From NCBI GenBank assembly GCA_007129135.1, contig SKWB01000054.1, positions 1 to 11,101 of the forward strand: a stretch of 11,101 nt of DNA, read 5' to 3'. Below, in pieces: positions 5,631 to 11,101 of the stretch. The notes beneath the pieces were generated by a model. The model ran no database searches and was not told the DNA's origin. It saw only the letters and a list, made by a program, of their open reading frames with translations. The position numbers were made by a program, and so were the translations under genes. The DNA is from Halococcaceae archaeon. GTDB lineage: Archaea > Halobacteriota > Halobacteria > Halobacteriales > Halalkalicoccaceae. Numbering within the stretch: the first letter of the stretch is position 1; every line of letters starts with the position of its first letter.

Positions 5631-6170
5631 ATGAGGCTCCCGACCCCGCAGGACCTGCGCGAGCGTCGGATCGCGCTGGATCTCACCCAGAGCACGCTCG
5701 CCGAGCGCGCCGGCGTCTCACAGCCGCTGATCGCCCGGATCGAGGGCGGCGACGTCGACCCACGGCTCTCGACGCTGCGTCGGATCGTCAACGCGCTGGA
5801 GGAGGCCAAAGGCGACGTCGTTCGCGCCGAGGACCTGATGCACGAGGAGGTGATCGCCGTCGGGCCGGACGACGCGATCAGCGACGCCGTCGCGACCATG
5901 GACGACGAGGCCTACTCACAGCTCCCGGTGCTCCAGAACGGCGTCCCGGTGGGGAGCATCAGTCAGGGCGACCTGGTCGGCCTCGACGCCGGCGCACGCG
6001 ACGAACCCGTCGTCGACCACATGGCCGAGAGCTTCCCGACCATCTCGCGAGATGCGACGCTCGACGAGATCGGCAACCTGCTCGAGCACTACAAGGCCGT
6101 GATGGTCACCGACGCCGGGGAGACGGTGGGGATCATCACCGAGGCGGACGTCGCCGCCCGGCTCTCCTGA
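5631..6170 (+). CDS. HTH (XRE-type) transcriptional regulator with paired CBS domains
   Basis: A 179-residue regulator of the archaeal HTH-plus-CBS type (COG3620-like). Residues about 8-58 form a Cro/C1-like helix-turn-helix: LRERRIALDLTQSTLAERAG then VSQPLIARIEGGDVDPRLST, the recognition-helix region. Residues about 67-120 are the first CBS motif (EDLMHEEVIAVGPDDAISDA, then QLPVLQNGVPVGSISQGDL) and about 127-179 the second (VDHMAESFPTISRDATLDEI, then AVMVTDAGETVGIITEADV). CBS pairs bind adenosyl ligands such as AMP, ATP or SAM, so DNA binding is probably ligand-controlled; the ligand cannot be read from the sequence. The ATG at 5631 is supported by the TATA box 27 bases upstream and the HTH beginning at once. 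The target genes are unknown. A T-tract follows the stop codon within ten bases. Confidence 0.9.
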   Translation: MRLPTPQDLRERRIALDLTQSTLAERAGVSQPLIARIEGGDVDPRLSTLRRIVNALEEAKGDVVRAEDLMHEEVIAVGPDDAISDAVATMDDEAYSQLPVLQNGVPVGSISQGDLVGLDAGARDEPVVDHMAESFPTISRDATLDEIGNLLEHYKAVMVTDAGETVGIITEADVAARLS

Positions 6171-6176
6171 GGCACC

Positions 6177-6237
6177 TTTTCGTGGTTCGGGTGTCCTCGC
6201 TCGTTTCACTCGCTGCGGGCACCACTCACCACAAAAA
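6177..6237. terminator. Probable two-way terminator between HTH-CBS and gatA
   Basis: TTTT (6177-6180) starts seven bases after the HTH-CBS stop and would end plus-strand transcripts. AAAAA (6233-6237) gives TTTTT on the minus strand for gatA. The two flank an imperfect inverted repeat with GTGGT (6182-6186) pairing to ACCAC (6228-6232). Archaeal termination depends mainly on T-tracts; the role is inferred from position between converging genes. Confidence 0.4.
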
Positions 6238-6290
6238 TCTGCACCAAAGAGTCCGCTCGCTCGTCGTTTCACTCCTCGCTCACGGGTGCA
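6198..6290. repeat. Imperfect direct repeat in the convergent gap
   Basis: Copy A starts CGCTCGTTTCACTCGCTG (from 6198) and leads into CGGGCACC (to 6223). Copy B starts CGCTCGTCGTTTCACTCC (from 6258) and leads into CGCTCACGGGTGCA (to 6290). The shared core is CGCTCGT-TTTCACTC followed by a CGGG-containing tail. Similar CTCGCT-rich tracts occur between haloarchaeal genes in my experience; their role is unknown. The rest of the 175-base gap up to 6345 holds only a small stem with a TTCGG loop (CAGC 6332-6335 with GCTG 6341-6344). Confidence 0.4.
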
Positions 6291-6345
6291 GCCCTGGACC
6301 GCCACCGTACCGCCGACCCGTCTTTTGCGTCCAGCTTCGGGCTGC

Positions 6346-7620
6346 CTACGCGAGCGCACTCGCGGCCCTGATGATCGTCTCCTCGCCGAAGGCGGGTCCG
6401 ATCAGCTGGAGGCCCACCGGCAGCCCCTCTGCTTCTCCCGCTGGAACCGAGATTGCTGGCAGGTTCGCGAGGTTCACGGGGACGGTGTTCGCGTCGATGA
6501 GGTACATCCGGAGCGGGTCCTCGAGGCTCTCGCCGAGTCTCGGGGGCAGGACGGGCATCGTCGGGCTGGCGAGGACGTCCACCTCGCTGAGCGCCGAGTC
6601 GAAGTCCTCTGCGATCCACGCCCGGGCGTCCTGGGCTTTCTCGTAGTACTTCTCGTGGTAGCCGGCCGAGAGCGCGTAGGTCCCGAGGAGGATCCGGCGT
6701 TTGACCTCCTCGCCGAAGCCCGCCTCCCGCACCGCCGCGAACGCCTCGTTCCAGTTGCCATCCGATTCGGTCGCCGGCCCGTACCGAACCCCGTCGAATC
6801 GCGCGAGGTTCGAGGAGGCCTCCGACATCGCGATCACGTAGTACGCCTCGACCGCGTAGCTGAGCGAGTCGAGACTCACCTCCTCGATCGACGCGCCCTC
6901 GGCCTCCAGCTCCGAGAGCGCCGTCTCGAACGTCTCGATTACGCGTTCGTCCGCGCCCTCGACGAGTTCGGCGGGAACGCCGATGGAGAGTCCCTCGACG
7001 TCGCCGCTCGCTGCCGCCGCGTAGCTCTCGCCCTCGCGCCGGGGCGCTCGGGTCGTCGCGTCGCGCTCGTCCACGCCGGCGATGACGTCGAGCAGTTCAG
7101 CGGCCTCCGCGACCGTCGGCGCGAACGGACCGATCTGCTCAAGGGAGTTCGCGTAGGCGACCAGGCCGTAGCGCGAGACGAGGCCGTAGGTCGGCTTGAT
7201 ACCGACGACGCCACAGAAGGCGGCCGGACAGCGGATCGACCCCCCGGTGTCGGAGCCGAGCGCGAGGTCGGCCTCGCCAGCGGCGACCGCCGCCGCCGAG
7301 CCACCCGAGGAGCCCCCCGGGACCCGATCCGGGTCGGCCGGGTTCCTCGTGGGGCCGAACGCGGAGGTCTCGGTGGTGGTGCCCATCCCGAACTCGTCCA
7401 TGTTCGTCTTGCCGACCACGGTCGCACCCGCCCCGAGGAGCCGTTCGACGACCGTCGCGTCGTACGGCGGGACGTACTCGGCGAGCATCGCCGACCCGCA
7501 GGTCGTCCGCAGGTTCCTCGTACTGATGTTGTCCTTCACCGCGACGGTCGCCCCCGAGAGCGCCCCCTCCTCGCCCGGATCGACCGTCTCGCGGGTCACG
7601 AAGGCGTTCAGCTCGTTCAT
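6346..7620 (-). CDS. gatA: Glutamyl-tRNA(Gln)/aspartyl-tRNA(Asn) amidotransferase subunit A
   Basis: GatA is the glutaminase subunit of the GatCAB amidotransferase: it releases ammonia from glutamine, which GatB uses to convert misacylated Glu-tRNA(Gln) or Asp-tRNA(Asn). The 424-residue protein has the amidase signature with the Ser-cis-Ser-Lys triad: Lys29 (VAVKDNI), Ser104 (PGGSSGGSAAA, 101-111) and Ser128 (GSDTGGSIR, 122-130). Spacings of 75 and 24 residues equal those of the structurally known bacterial GatA triad. Other landmarks are GKTNMDEFGMGTTTE (70-84), GIKPTYGLVSRYGLVA and LPAISVPAG near the C-terminus. It is shorter than bacterial GatA (about 485) because of a compact N-terminus, as is usual in haloarchaea. 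Its ATG overlaps the gatC stop (ATGA), implying translational coupling. GatB is not in this window. The final codons end about 110 bases before a minus-strand T-tract. Confidence 0.97.
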   Translation of the reverse strand: MNELNAFVTRETVDPGEEGALSGATVAVKDNISTRNLRTTCGSAMLAEYVPPYDATVVERLLGAGATVVGKTNMDEFGMGTTTETSAFGPTRNPADPDRVPGGSSGGSAAAVAAGEADLALGSDTGGSIRCPAAFCGVVGIKPTYGLVSRYGLVAYANSLEQIGPFAPTVAEAAELLDVIAGVDERDATTRAPRREGESYAAAASGDVEGLSIGVPAELVEGADERVIETFETALSELEAEGASIEEVSLDSLSYAVEAYYVIAMSEASSNLARFDGVRYGPATESDGNWNEAFAAVREAGFGEEVKRRILLGTYALSAGYHEKYYEKAQDARAWIAEDFDSALSEVDVLASPTMPVLPPRLGESLEDPLRMYLIDANTVPVNLANLPAISVPAGEAEGLPVGLQLIGPAFGEETIIRAASALA

Positions 7621-7895
7621 GAGACCGGCGGCCCTCGGAAGTAGCCGTCCTCGCTCTCGGGGGCGTTGCGCAGCGCCGTCTCCCGGTCCAGTCCCTCGCG
7701 GACGACGTCCTCGCGCATCACGTTGACCAGCTCCGGCTCCCGCTCGGTGTCGGGCACCTCGTCGAGCCGTTCGAACGCCTCCAGGACGTCGGCGAACTGC
7801 GCGGCGAACCGGTCGGCCTCCTCCTCGGTCAGCGAGACCCGCGCGAGCCCCGCGACGTGACGGACCTCCTCCGACGTGACGGCCCCATCGCTCAT
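7617..7895 (-). CDS. gatC: Glutamyl-tRNA(Gln)/aspartyl-tRNA(Asn) amidotransferase subunit C
   Basis: GatC is the small subunit that wraps around GatA and stabilises the GatCAB complex. The 92-residue protein follows the family pattern: VTSEEVRHVAGLARVSLTEE (6-25), FAAQFADVLEAFERLDEVPD (30-49), then a linker with MREDVVREG (60-68), and the conserved C-terminal segment ALRNAPESEDGYFRGPPVS (74-92), like the NAP-x-x-x-x-xYFxVPxV of bacterial GatC. It overlaps gatA by four bases (ATGA), so the two are one operon. The ATG at 7895 lies 43 bases after the upstream VOC gene stop; a weak TATA-like TTAC at -27 may provide a separate promoter, and readthrough from the VOC gene is also possible. Confidence 0.95.
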   Translation of the reverse strand: MSDGAVTSEEVRHVAGLARVSLTEEEADRFAAQFADVLEAFERLDEVPDTEREPELVNVMREDVVREGLDRETALRNAPESEDGYFRGPPVS

Positions 7896-7920
7896 GCGCG
7901 TCGAGAGCCCCGGCCGGCGA

Positions 7921-7930
7921 GTAAGGGTTT
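7921..7930 (-). promoter_or_regulatory. Weak TATA-like promoter of gatC-gatA
   Basis: Minus-strand AAACCCTTAC lies with TTAC about 27 bases before the gatC ATG at 7895. It is the only AT-richer patch in the 43-base gap behind the VOC gene. Weak match; the operon may instead be read from the VOC promoter. Confidence 0.3.
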
Positions 7931-7938
7931 CGATCCCG

Positions 7939-8766
7939 CTATCGCTCGATCACGCCGAGCTCTCCGGAGAACGCCTCGCCCTCGAACCACGCTACCCGCC
8001 GCTCCCCCCACCGTTCGACTCCCTCGAGGGGGAACCGCTCGGTCACCCCCTCGAAGTCGTCCGTCCCCAGCAGACACGCACAGGGCGCCTGTGGGAGCCG
8101 GTCGAGTCGCTCCCCGACCGGCCCCCCGCCGTCGCCCGGAGCCGCGAGGACGACCGGTCGGCCGGGAAACCGCACGAGCTCCGTCCCGAGGAGGTCGCTC
8201 TCGACCGGCTCCGGCCGTGGGAGCCGAAAGGTACGACGGAACCGGACGGTCGCGGCCTCGAGATCTGAGACGGCGACGACGACCGTCTCGATACCTGTCA
8301 GCGAGCCACCCGAAACCGTCACCGGGACCCGCCGCTCGATCGGGGTTCGATCCGCGATGAGGAACGGGAGGGCGTTCCGCCAGCTCTCCTCACCGAGGAA
8401 CGTCGCGTCCCACTCGATCGCCAGCCCGTCCGGCCGCTCGCGACCGTCGTTCCAGGGGCCGGAGATCCCCACGCCGCGTTCGACCAGCCGCGCGCTCTCG
8501 GCGTGGAGGTCCTTCACCCTGACGCACCACGCGCAGGGACCGAGGCCCTCGTGGACGAACCGGGGCCAGAACGGCGACTCCCCTGAACCGTGTCGGGCGA
8601 TCAGTTCGACGTAGCTCCGGTCCTCGAAGCCGACGACCGACATGTGCGTGACGCCGTTTCTGTGCTCGCCGCCGTAGACGGGTTCGAGACCGAGATCCGT
8701 CATCGCGTCGGTCGCTGCGTCCAGATCGGAGACGGCGATCGGGACGTGATCGAGTTCGAGGTGCAC
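7939..8766 (-). CDS. VOC / glyoxalase-like domain protein (tandem, second half diverged)
   Basis: A 275-residue protein of the vicinal-oxygen-chelate superfamily, close to the Glyoxalase_3-like pattern. The first domain is clear: LELDHVPIAVSDLDAATDAM (3-22), GLEPVYGGEHRNGVTHMSVVGFED (26-49), SYVELIA (51-57), then DLHAESARLVERGV (86-99) and NALPFLIADRTP (131-142). His7, His41 and Glu54 are candidate metal ligands. A second VOC-like half begins GIETVVVAVSDLEAATVRF (158-176) but lacks an equivalent leading His, so it probably has a structural role. The substrate is unknown. I chose the GTG at 8766 because the fold begins at once and a TTTTGCG box lies 26 bases upstream; open frame further upstream overlaps mvk antisense and is not used. 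It lies 43 bases before gatC in the same direction and is divergent from mvk. Confidence 0.85.
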   Translation of the reverse strand: MHLELDHVPIAVSDLDAATDAMTDLGLEPVYGGEHRNGVTHMSVVGFEDRSYVELIARHGSGESPFWPRFVHEGLGPCAWCVRVKDLHAESARLVERGVGISGPWNDGRERPDGLAIEWDATFLGEESWRNALPFLIADRTPIERRVPVTVSGGSLTGIETVVVAVSDLEAATVRFRRTFRLPRPEPVESDLLGTELVRFPGRPVVLAAPGDGGGPVGERLDRLPQAPCACLLGTDDFEGVTERFPLEGVERWGERRVAWFEGEAFSGELGVIER

Positions 8767-8778
8767 ACCGGGGCGAGG

Positions 8779-8788
8779 GCTCGCGAGC
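8779..8788. repeat. Ten-base perfect palindrome downstream of the VOC TATA box
   Basis: GCTCGCGAGC lies between the VOC gene's TATA-like box (8791-8794) and its GTG start (8766), the same relative position as the inverted repeat at psmB. It could bind a repressor. GC-rich palindromes of this size can arise by chance in such DNA. Confidence 0.4.
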
Positions 8789-8799
8789 GCAAAAGTGCG
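8788..8799 (-). promoter_or_regulatory. TATA-like promoter of the VOC gene, embedded in an inverted repeat
   Basis: Minus-strand CGCACTTTTGCG has its TTTT about 26 bases before the GTG at 8766. The outer bases CGCA/TGCG pair, so the box itself sits in a short inverted repeat. The promoter faces away from that of mvk within a 78-base shared gap. Confidence 0.45.
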
Positions 8800-8802
8800 G
8801 CC

Positions 8803-8823
8803 CCCTTCGGAAAGGGTGATATG
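8803..8823 (+). promoter_or_regulatory. Promoter of mvk with adjacent inverted repeat
   Basis: TGATATG (8817-8823) is centred about 25 bases before the mvk ATG at 8845, preceded by the purine stretch GGAAAGG that fits a BRE. An inverted repeat CCCTT-CGGA-AAGGG (8803-8816) directly overlaps the BRE position. The spacing predicts a leaderless mvk-ipk mRNA. Confidence 0.5.
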
Positions 8824-8844
8824 CGTGGCCTCTGAGCCCAACGT

Positions 8845-9828
8845 ATGGCAGTCTCGAGCGCGCCGGGGAAGGTCTACCTCTTCGGCGAGCACGCAGTCGT
8901 CTACGGCGAGCCGGCGGTCCCCTGTGCGGTCGAGCGCCGGGCGACCGTCACCGCTACTGCCCGGTCCGACGGCGGACTCCGCGTCCACGCGGAGGACCTC
9001 TCCATCGACGGCTTCACCGTCGAGTACGAGGGCGACGACACCATCCCTCCGGACGTGGACGTCTCGACGTCGCTCGTCGAGGCGGCGATGGGCTACGTCA
9101 ATGCCTCCGTCGAGCAGGCCCGCGACGCGGCCGACGCCCCCGACGCGGGCTTCGACGTGACGATCGAGAGCGAGATCCCGCTGGGCGCGGGTCTCGGCTC
9201 CTCCGCCGCGGTCGCCGTCGCGGGCATCGACGCCGCGACCAGGGAGCTGGGGGCCGACCTCGACCCCGAAGAGCTCGCGGAGCGGGCCTACCGCGTCGAA
9301 CACGAGGTCCAGGAGGGCCAGGCCTCGCGCGCGGACACCTTCTGCGTGGCGATGGGCGGCGCGGTCAGGGTGGAGGGGAGCGAGTGCAGGAGGGTAGAGG
9401 CACCGGAGCTCCCGTTCGTCGTCGGCTTCGACGGCGGGGCTGGAAACACCGGTGAGCTGGTCGCGGGCGTACGCGAGCTGCGAGAGCGCTACCCGTTCGC
9501 GAGAGCGACCGTCGAGACGATCGGCGACCTGGTTCGCCAGGGCGAACGCGCGCTCGCGGCGGGCGACGTCGAGGAGCTCGGTACCCTGATGGACTTCGAC
9601 CACGGCCTGCTCTCGGCGCTCGGCGTCTCCTCGCGCTCGCTCGACTCGATGGTCTGGGCCGCCCGGGAGGCGGGTGCGCTCGGCGCGAAGCTCACGGGTG
9701 CGGGCGGCGGTGGCTGTATCGTCGCGCTCGACCCCACCGAGGAGACCGAAACGGCACTCCAGTACACCCCGGGGTGTGAGGAGGTCTTCCGCGCCGCGCT
9801 CGACACCGACGGGGTGAGAGCGGAGTGA
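8845..9828 (+). CDS. mvk: Mevalonate kinase
   Basis: A GHMP-family kinase that phosphorylates mevalonate to mevalonate 5-phosphate in the archaeal isoprenoid (lipid) pathway. The 327-residue protein shows all GHMP motifs: motif 1 SAPGKVYLFGEHAVVYGEPA (5-24, with Lys9 and the GEHAVVYG substrate segment), motif 2 ATP-binding PLGAGLGSSAAVAVAG (112-127), and motif 3 KLTGAGGGGCIVAL (282-295). The catalytic Asp is expected at Asp164 in QASRADTFCVAMGG (159-172), and the conserved acidic helix position at VEHEVQEG (151-158). Length fits archaeal MVK (about 310-330). The ATG at 8845 is supported by a TATA box and by motif 1 beginning at residue 5. The stop codon overlaps the ipk start (GTGA), so both kinases form an operon. 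Confidence 0.97.
   Translation: MAVSSAPGKVYLFGEHAVVYGEPAVPCAVERRATVTATARSDGGLRVHAEDLSIDGFTVEYEGDDTIPPDVDVSTSLVEAAMGYVNASVEQARDAADAPDAGFDVTIESEIPLGAGLGSSAAVAVAGIDAATRELGADLDPEELAERAYRVEHEVQEGQASRADTFCVAMGGAVRVEGSECRRVEAPELPFVVGFDGGAGNTGELVAGVRELRERYPFARATVETIGDLVRQGERALAAGDVEELGTLMDFDHGLLSALGVSSRSLDSMVWAAREAGALGAKLTGAGGGGCIVALDPTEETETALQYTPGCEEVFRAALDTDGVRAE
9813..9817 (+). promoter_or_regulatory. Ribosome binding site of ipk inside mvk
   Basis: GGTGA lies seven bases before the ipk GTG at 9825 and pairs with the archaeal 16S anti-Shine-Dalgarno end. It supports the GTG start in a gene that cannot be leaderless because it overlaps the end of mvk. Confidence 0.5.
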
Positions 9829-10556
9829 GTGTCACCGTACTGAAACTCGGTGGGTCGGTCGTCACGGAGAAGGACTCACCCGAGACGGTGGACGAGAGAC
9901 GGCTCGAGGAGGTCGTCTCCGCGGTCGAGGGGGCCGACCGACTCGTCCTCGTCCACGGCGGGGGGAGTTTCGGCCACCACCACGCGGCGGCCCACGGCGT
10001 CAGCCAGACGGCGGGAACGCACGACCACGAGGGAATCCTCGCGATCCACCGGGCAATGAAGCGGCTGAACGACCGTGTCGTCAACGCGCTCCACGCCCGG
10101 GACGTCCCTGCCCTGCCGGTCCACCCGCTCTCGGCGGGTCGTCGCGACCACGCCGGCGGGCTCTCTCACCCGGTTTCGCAGGTCGCGACCATGGTAAACG
10201 AGGGGTTCGTCCCCGTCCTCCACGGCGACGTGATCGCACACGCGGGTGCGGGGGCGACGATCCTCTCCGGCGACGACCTGGTGGTCACGCTCGCGGAGGG
10301 CCTCGACGCGGAGCGGGTGGGGCTCTGCTCGACCGTTCCGGGCGTTCTGGACGACGACGGGGAGGTCATCGATCGGATCGGCCGGATCGAGGAGGTAAGA
10401 GAGATCCTCGGCGGGAGCGACGAGACCGACGTGACGGGTGGGATGGCCGCGAAGGTCGAGAAACTGCTCACGATGGACGCCCCCGCCTCGATCTTCGGCC
10501 CCGAGAGCGTCGACGCGTTCCTCGTGGGCGACTCCCCGGGAACGCTGATCGAGTGA
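9825..10556 (+). CDS. ipk: Isopentenyl phosphate kinase
   Basis: An amino-acid-kinase-family enzyme that phosphorylates isopentenyl phosphate to isopentenyl diphosphate with ATP, the last step of the archaeal mevalonate branch. The 243-residue protein begins VTVLKLGGSVVTEKD (3-17; Lys7, Gly9, Gly10 for phosphate binding), then LVHGGGSFGHHHAAAHG (42-58), where His51 corresponds to the active-site His that marks IPK and separates it from other family kinases. It continues with PVLHGDVI, GATILSGDDLVVTLAEGL and, near the C-terminus, TDVTGGMAAKVEKLL, a typical nucleotide-binding segment with the conserved GGM-x-x-K. It starts with GTG overlapping the mvk stop by four bases. The farnesyl/geranylgeranyl synthase gene sometimes found further along in haloarchaea is not here; instead a convergent RraA-like gene ends one base away. 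Confidence 0.96.
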   Translation: MSVTVLKLGGSVVTEKDSPETVDERRLEEVVSAVEGADRLVLVHGGGSFGHHHAAAHGVSQTAGTHDHEGILAIHRAMKRLNDRVVNALHARDVPALPVHPLSAGRRDHAGGLSHPVSQVATMVNEGFVPVLHGDVIAHAGAGATILSGDDLVVTLAEGLDAERVGLCSTVPGVLDDDGEVIDRIGRIEEVREILGGSDETDVTGGMAAKVEKLLTMDAPASIFGPESVDAFLVGDSPGTLIE

Positions 10557-10557
10557 G

Positions 10558-11101
10558 CTACCTCCCGCCCTCCCCGTAGCCCCCGATGTCGTAGAGGTAC
10601 TCGCCGGAGCGCACCCGATCGAGGAGCTCCGTCTCCCGTTCGAGTCTCTCCCGTGCCCGGAGGAGCGCCGGGGCCGCATCACCTGCCGGAACCACGACCA
10701 CCCCGTCGCCGTCAGCCACGACCAGATCGCCGGGGTCGACGACGACCCCACCACAGGAGACCGGGACGTCGACCGCCCCCTCGTACTCCTTCCGTGGACC
10801 GGCGGGGTGGACCCCGCGGGTGAAGACCGGAAAGCCCATCCGAGCGACCTCCTCGCGGTCCCGGATCGCTCCGTCTACCACCAACCCCTCGACCCCGTGC
10901 GCGCGACACGACGCGCACATGAGTTCGCCGACGGAGGCCGTCTCGGTGTAGCCCTCCCCGTCGACGACGAGAACGTCGCCGGGTTCGACGAGCGTGATCG
11001 CCCGGTGGATCGCGAGGTTGTCGCCGGGGGCCGCCCGCACGGTCCTCGCGCGACCGGCGACGGTGGTCTCGGGATCGATCGGTTCGATCGCCGAGTCCAT
11101 C
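10558..11101 (-). CDS. RraA family protein (N-terminus beyond window edge)
   Basis: A member of the RraA/HMG-aldolase-like fold, which includes 4-hydroxy-4-methyl-2-oxoglutarate aldolase/oxaloacetate decarboxylase and the RNase E regulator RraA. Visible landmarks, counted from the Met at 11100: GDNLAIHRAI (26-35), PGDVLVVDG (40-48), GELMCASCRAHGVEGLVVDG (58-77), AIRDREEVARMGFPVFTRGV (78-97), VPVSCGGVVVDPGDLVVADGDGVVVVP (112-138) and a C-terminal helix with RARERLERETELLDRV. Arg80 and Asp81 correspond to the substrate- and metal-binding pair. Family members normally have about 30 residues before the MDSAI-like segment, so translation probably starts outside the window and this Met is internal. 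RNase E is not typical of haloarchaea, so an aldolase or decarboxylase role is more likely than RNase regulation, but the substrate is unknown. It converges on ipk with a one-base gap. Confidence 0.85.
   Translation of the reverse strand, partial: MDSAIEPIDPETTVAGRARTVRAAPGDNLAIHRAITLVEPGDVLVVDGEGYTETASVGELMCASCRAHGVEGLVVDGAIRDREEVARMGFPVFTRGVHPAGPRKEYEGAVDVPVSCGGVVVDPGDLVVADGDGVVVVPAGDAAPALLRARERLERETELLDRVRSGEYLYDIGGYGEGGR

Noticed and set aside
8767..9603. Upstream extension of the VOC frame
   Set aside because: It is antisense to mvk and lacks VOC similarity; the domain begins at the GTG at 8766 next to a TATA-like box.
1..11101. Defence island, mobile element or CRISPR
   Set aside because: No integrase, transposase, nuclease, repeat-spacer array or shift in coding style was seen; nearly all genes belong to conserved chromosomal families.

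Overview
The window reads as a chromosomal stretch from a haloarchaeon (class Halobacteria). The DNA is very GC-rich and the proteins are strongly acidic. Most genes start directly at ATG or GTG about 26-28 bases after a TATA-like element, the leaderless arrangement typical of haloarchaea. Several products are archaeal: a 20S proteasome beta subunit with a haloarchaeal-type propeptide, a mevalonate kinase plus isopentenyl phosphate kinase pair (the archaeal branch of the mevalonate pathway), UPF0212/DUF555, and GatC-GatA for indirect aminoacyl-tRNA synthesis. No transposase, integrase, CRISPR, tRNA, rRNA or phage gene was seen.

Layout, left to right. A thiM gene (hydroxyethylthiazole kinase, thiamine salvage) on the minus strand is cut by the left edge. 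Behind it, also on minus, is a metallo-beta-lactamase-fold hydrolase. This is divergent from a YqeC-family protein on plus, a family linked to selenium/molybdenum cofactor work. Next on plus is a 504-residue GCS2-like carboxylate-amine ligase, whose stop codon directly abuts that of the convergent psmB. Upstream of psmB on minus is a 55-residue single-span membrane protein missed by a normal length cutoff. A 316-base non-coding stretch follows (4905-5220). Then on plus come UPF0212 and an HTH-CBS regulator. A convergent gap with imperfect repeats and T-tracts (6171-6345) separates these from gatA, gatC and a double-VOC glyoxalase-like protein, all on minus. That block is divergent from a plus-strand mvk-ipk operon (GTGA overlap). 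The operon ends one base from a convergent RraA-family gene cut by the right edge.

The genes are mostly unlinked housekeeping functions: thiamine salvage, protein degradation, tRNA-dependent amidation and isoprenoid precursor supply. Only gatC-gatA and mvk-ipk are clear functional operons. I found no convincing new multi-gene system. The items most worth a second look are: an inverted repeat between the psmB TATA box and start codon; the hairpin-rich 4905-5220 gap with a TATA box usable in both directions; the enlarged GCS2-like ligase; the apparently orphan YqeC protein; the MBL protein with an altered metal motif; and the small membrane protein beside psmB.
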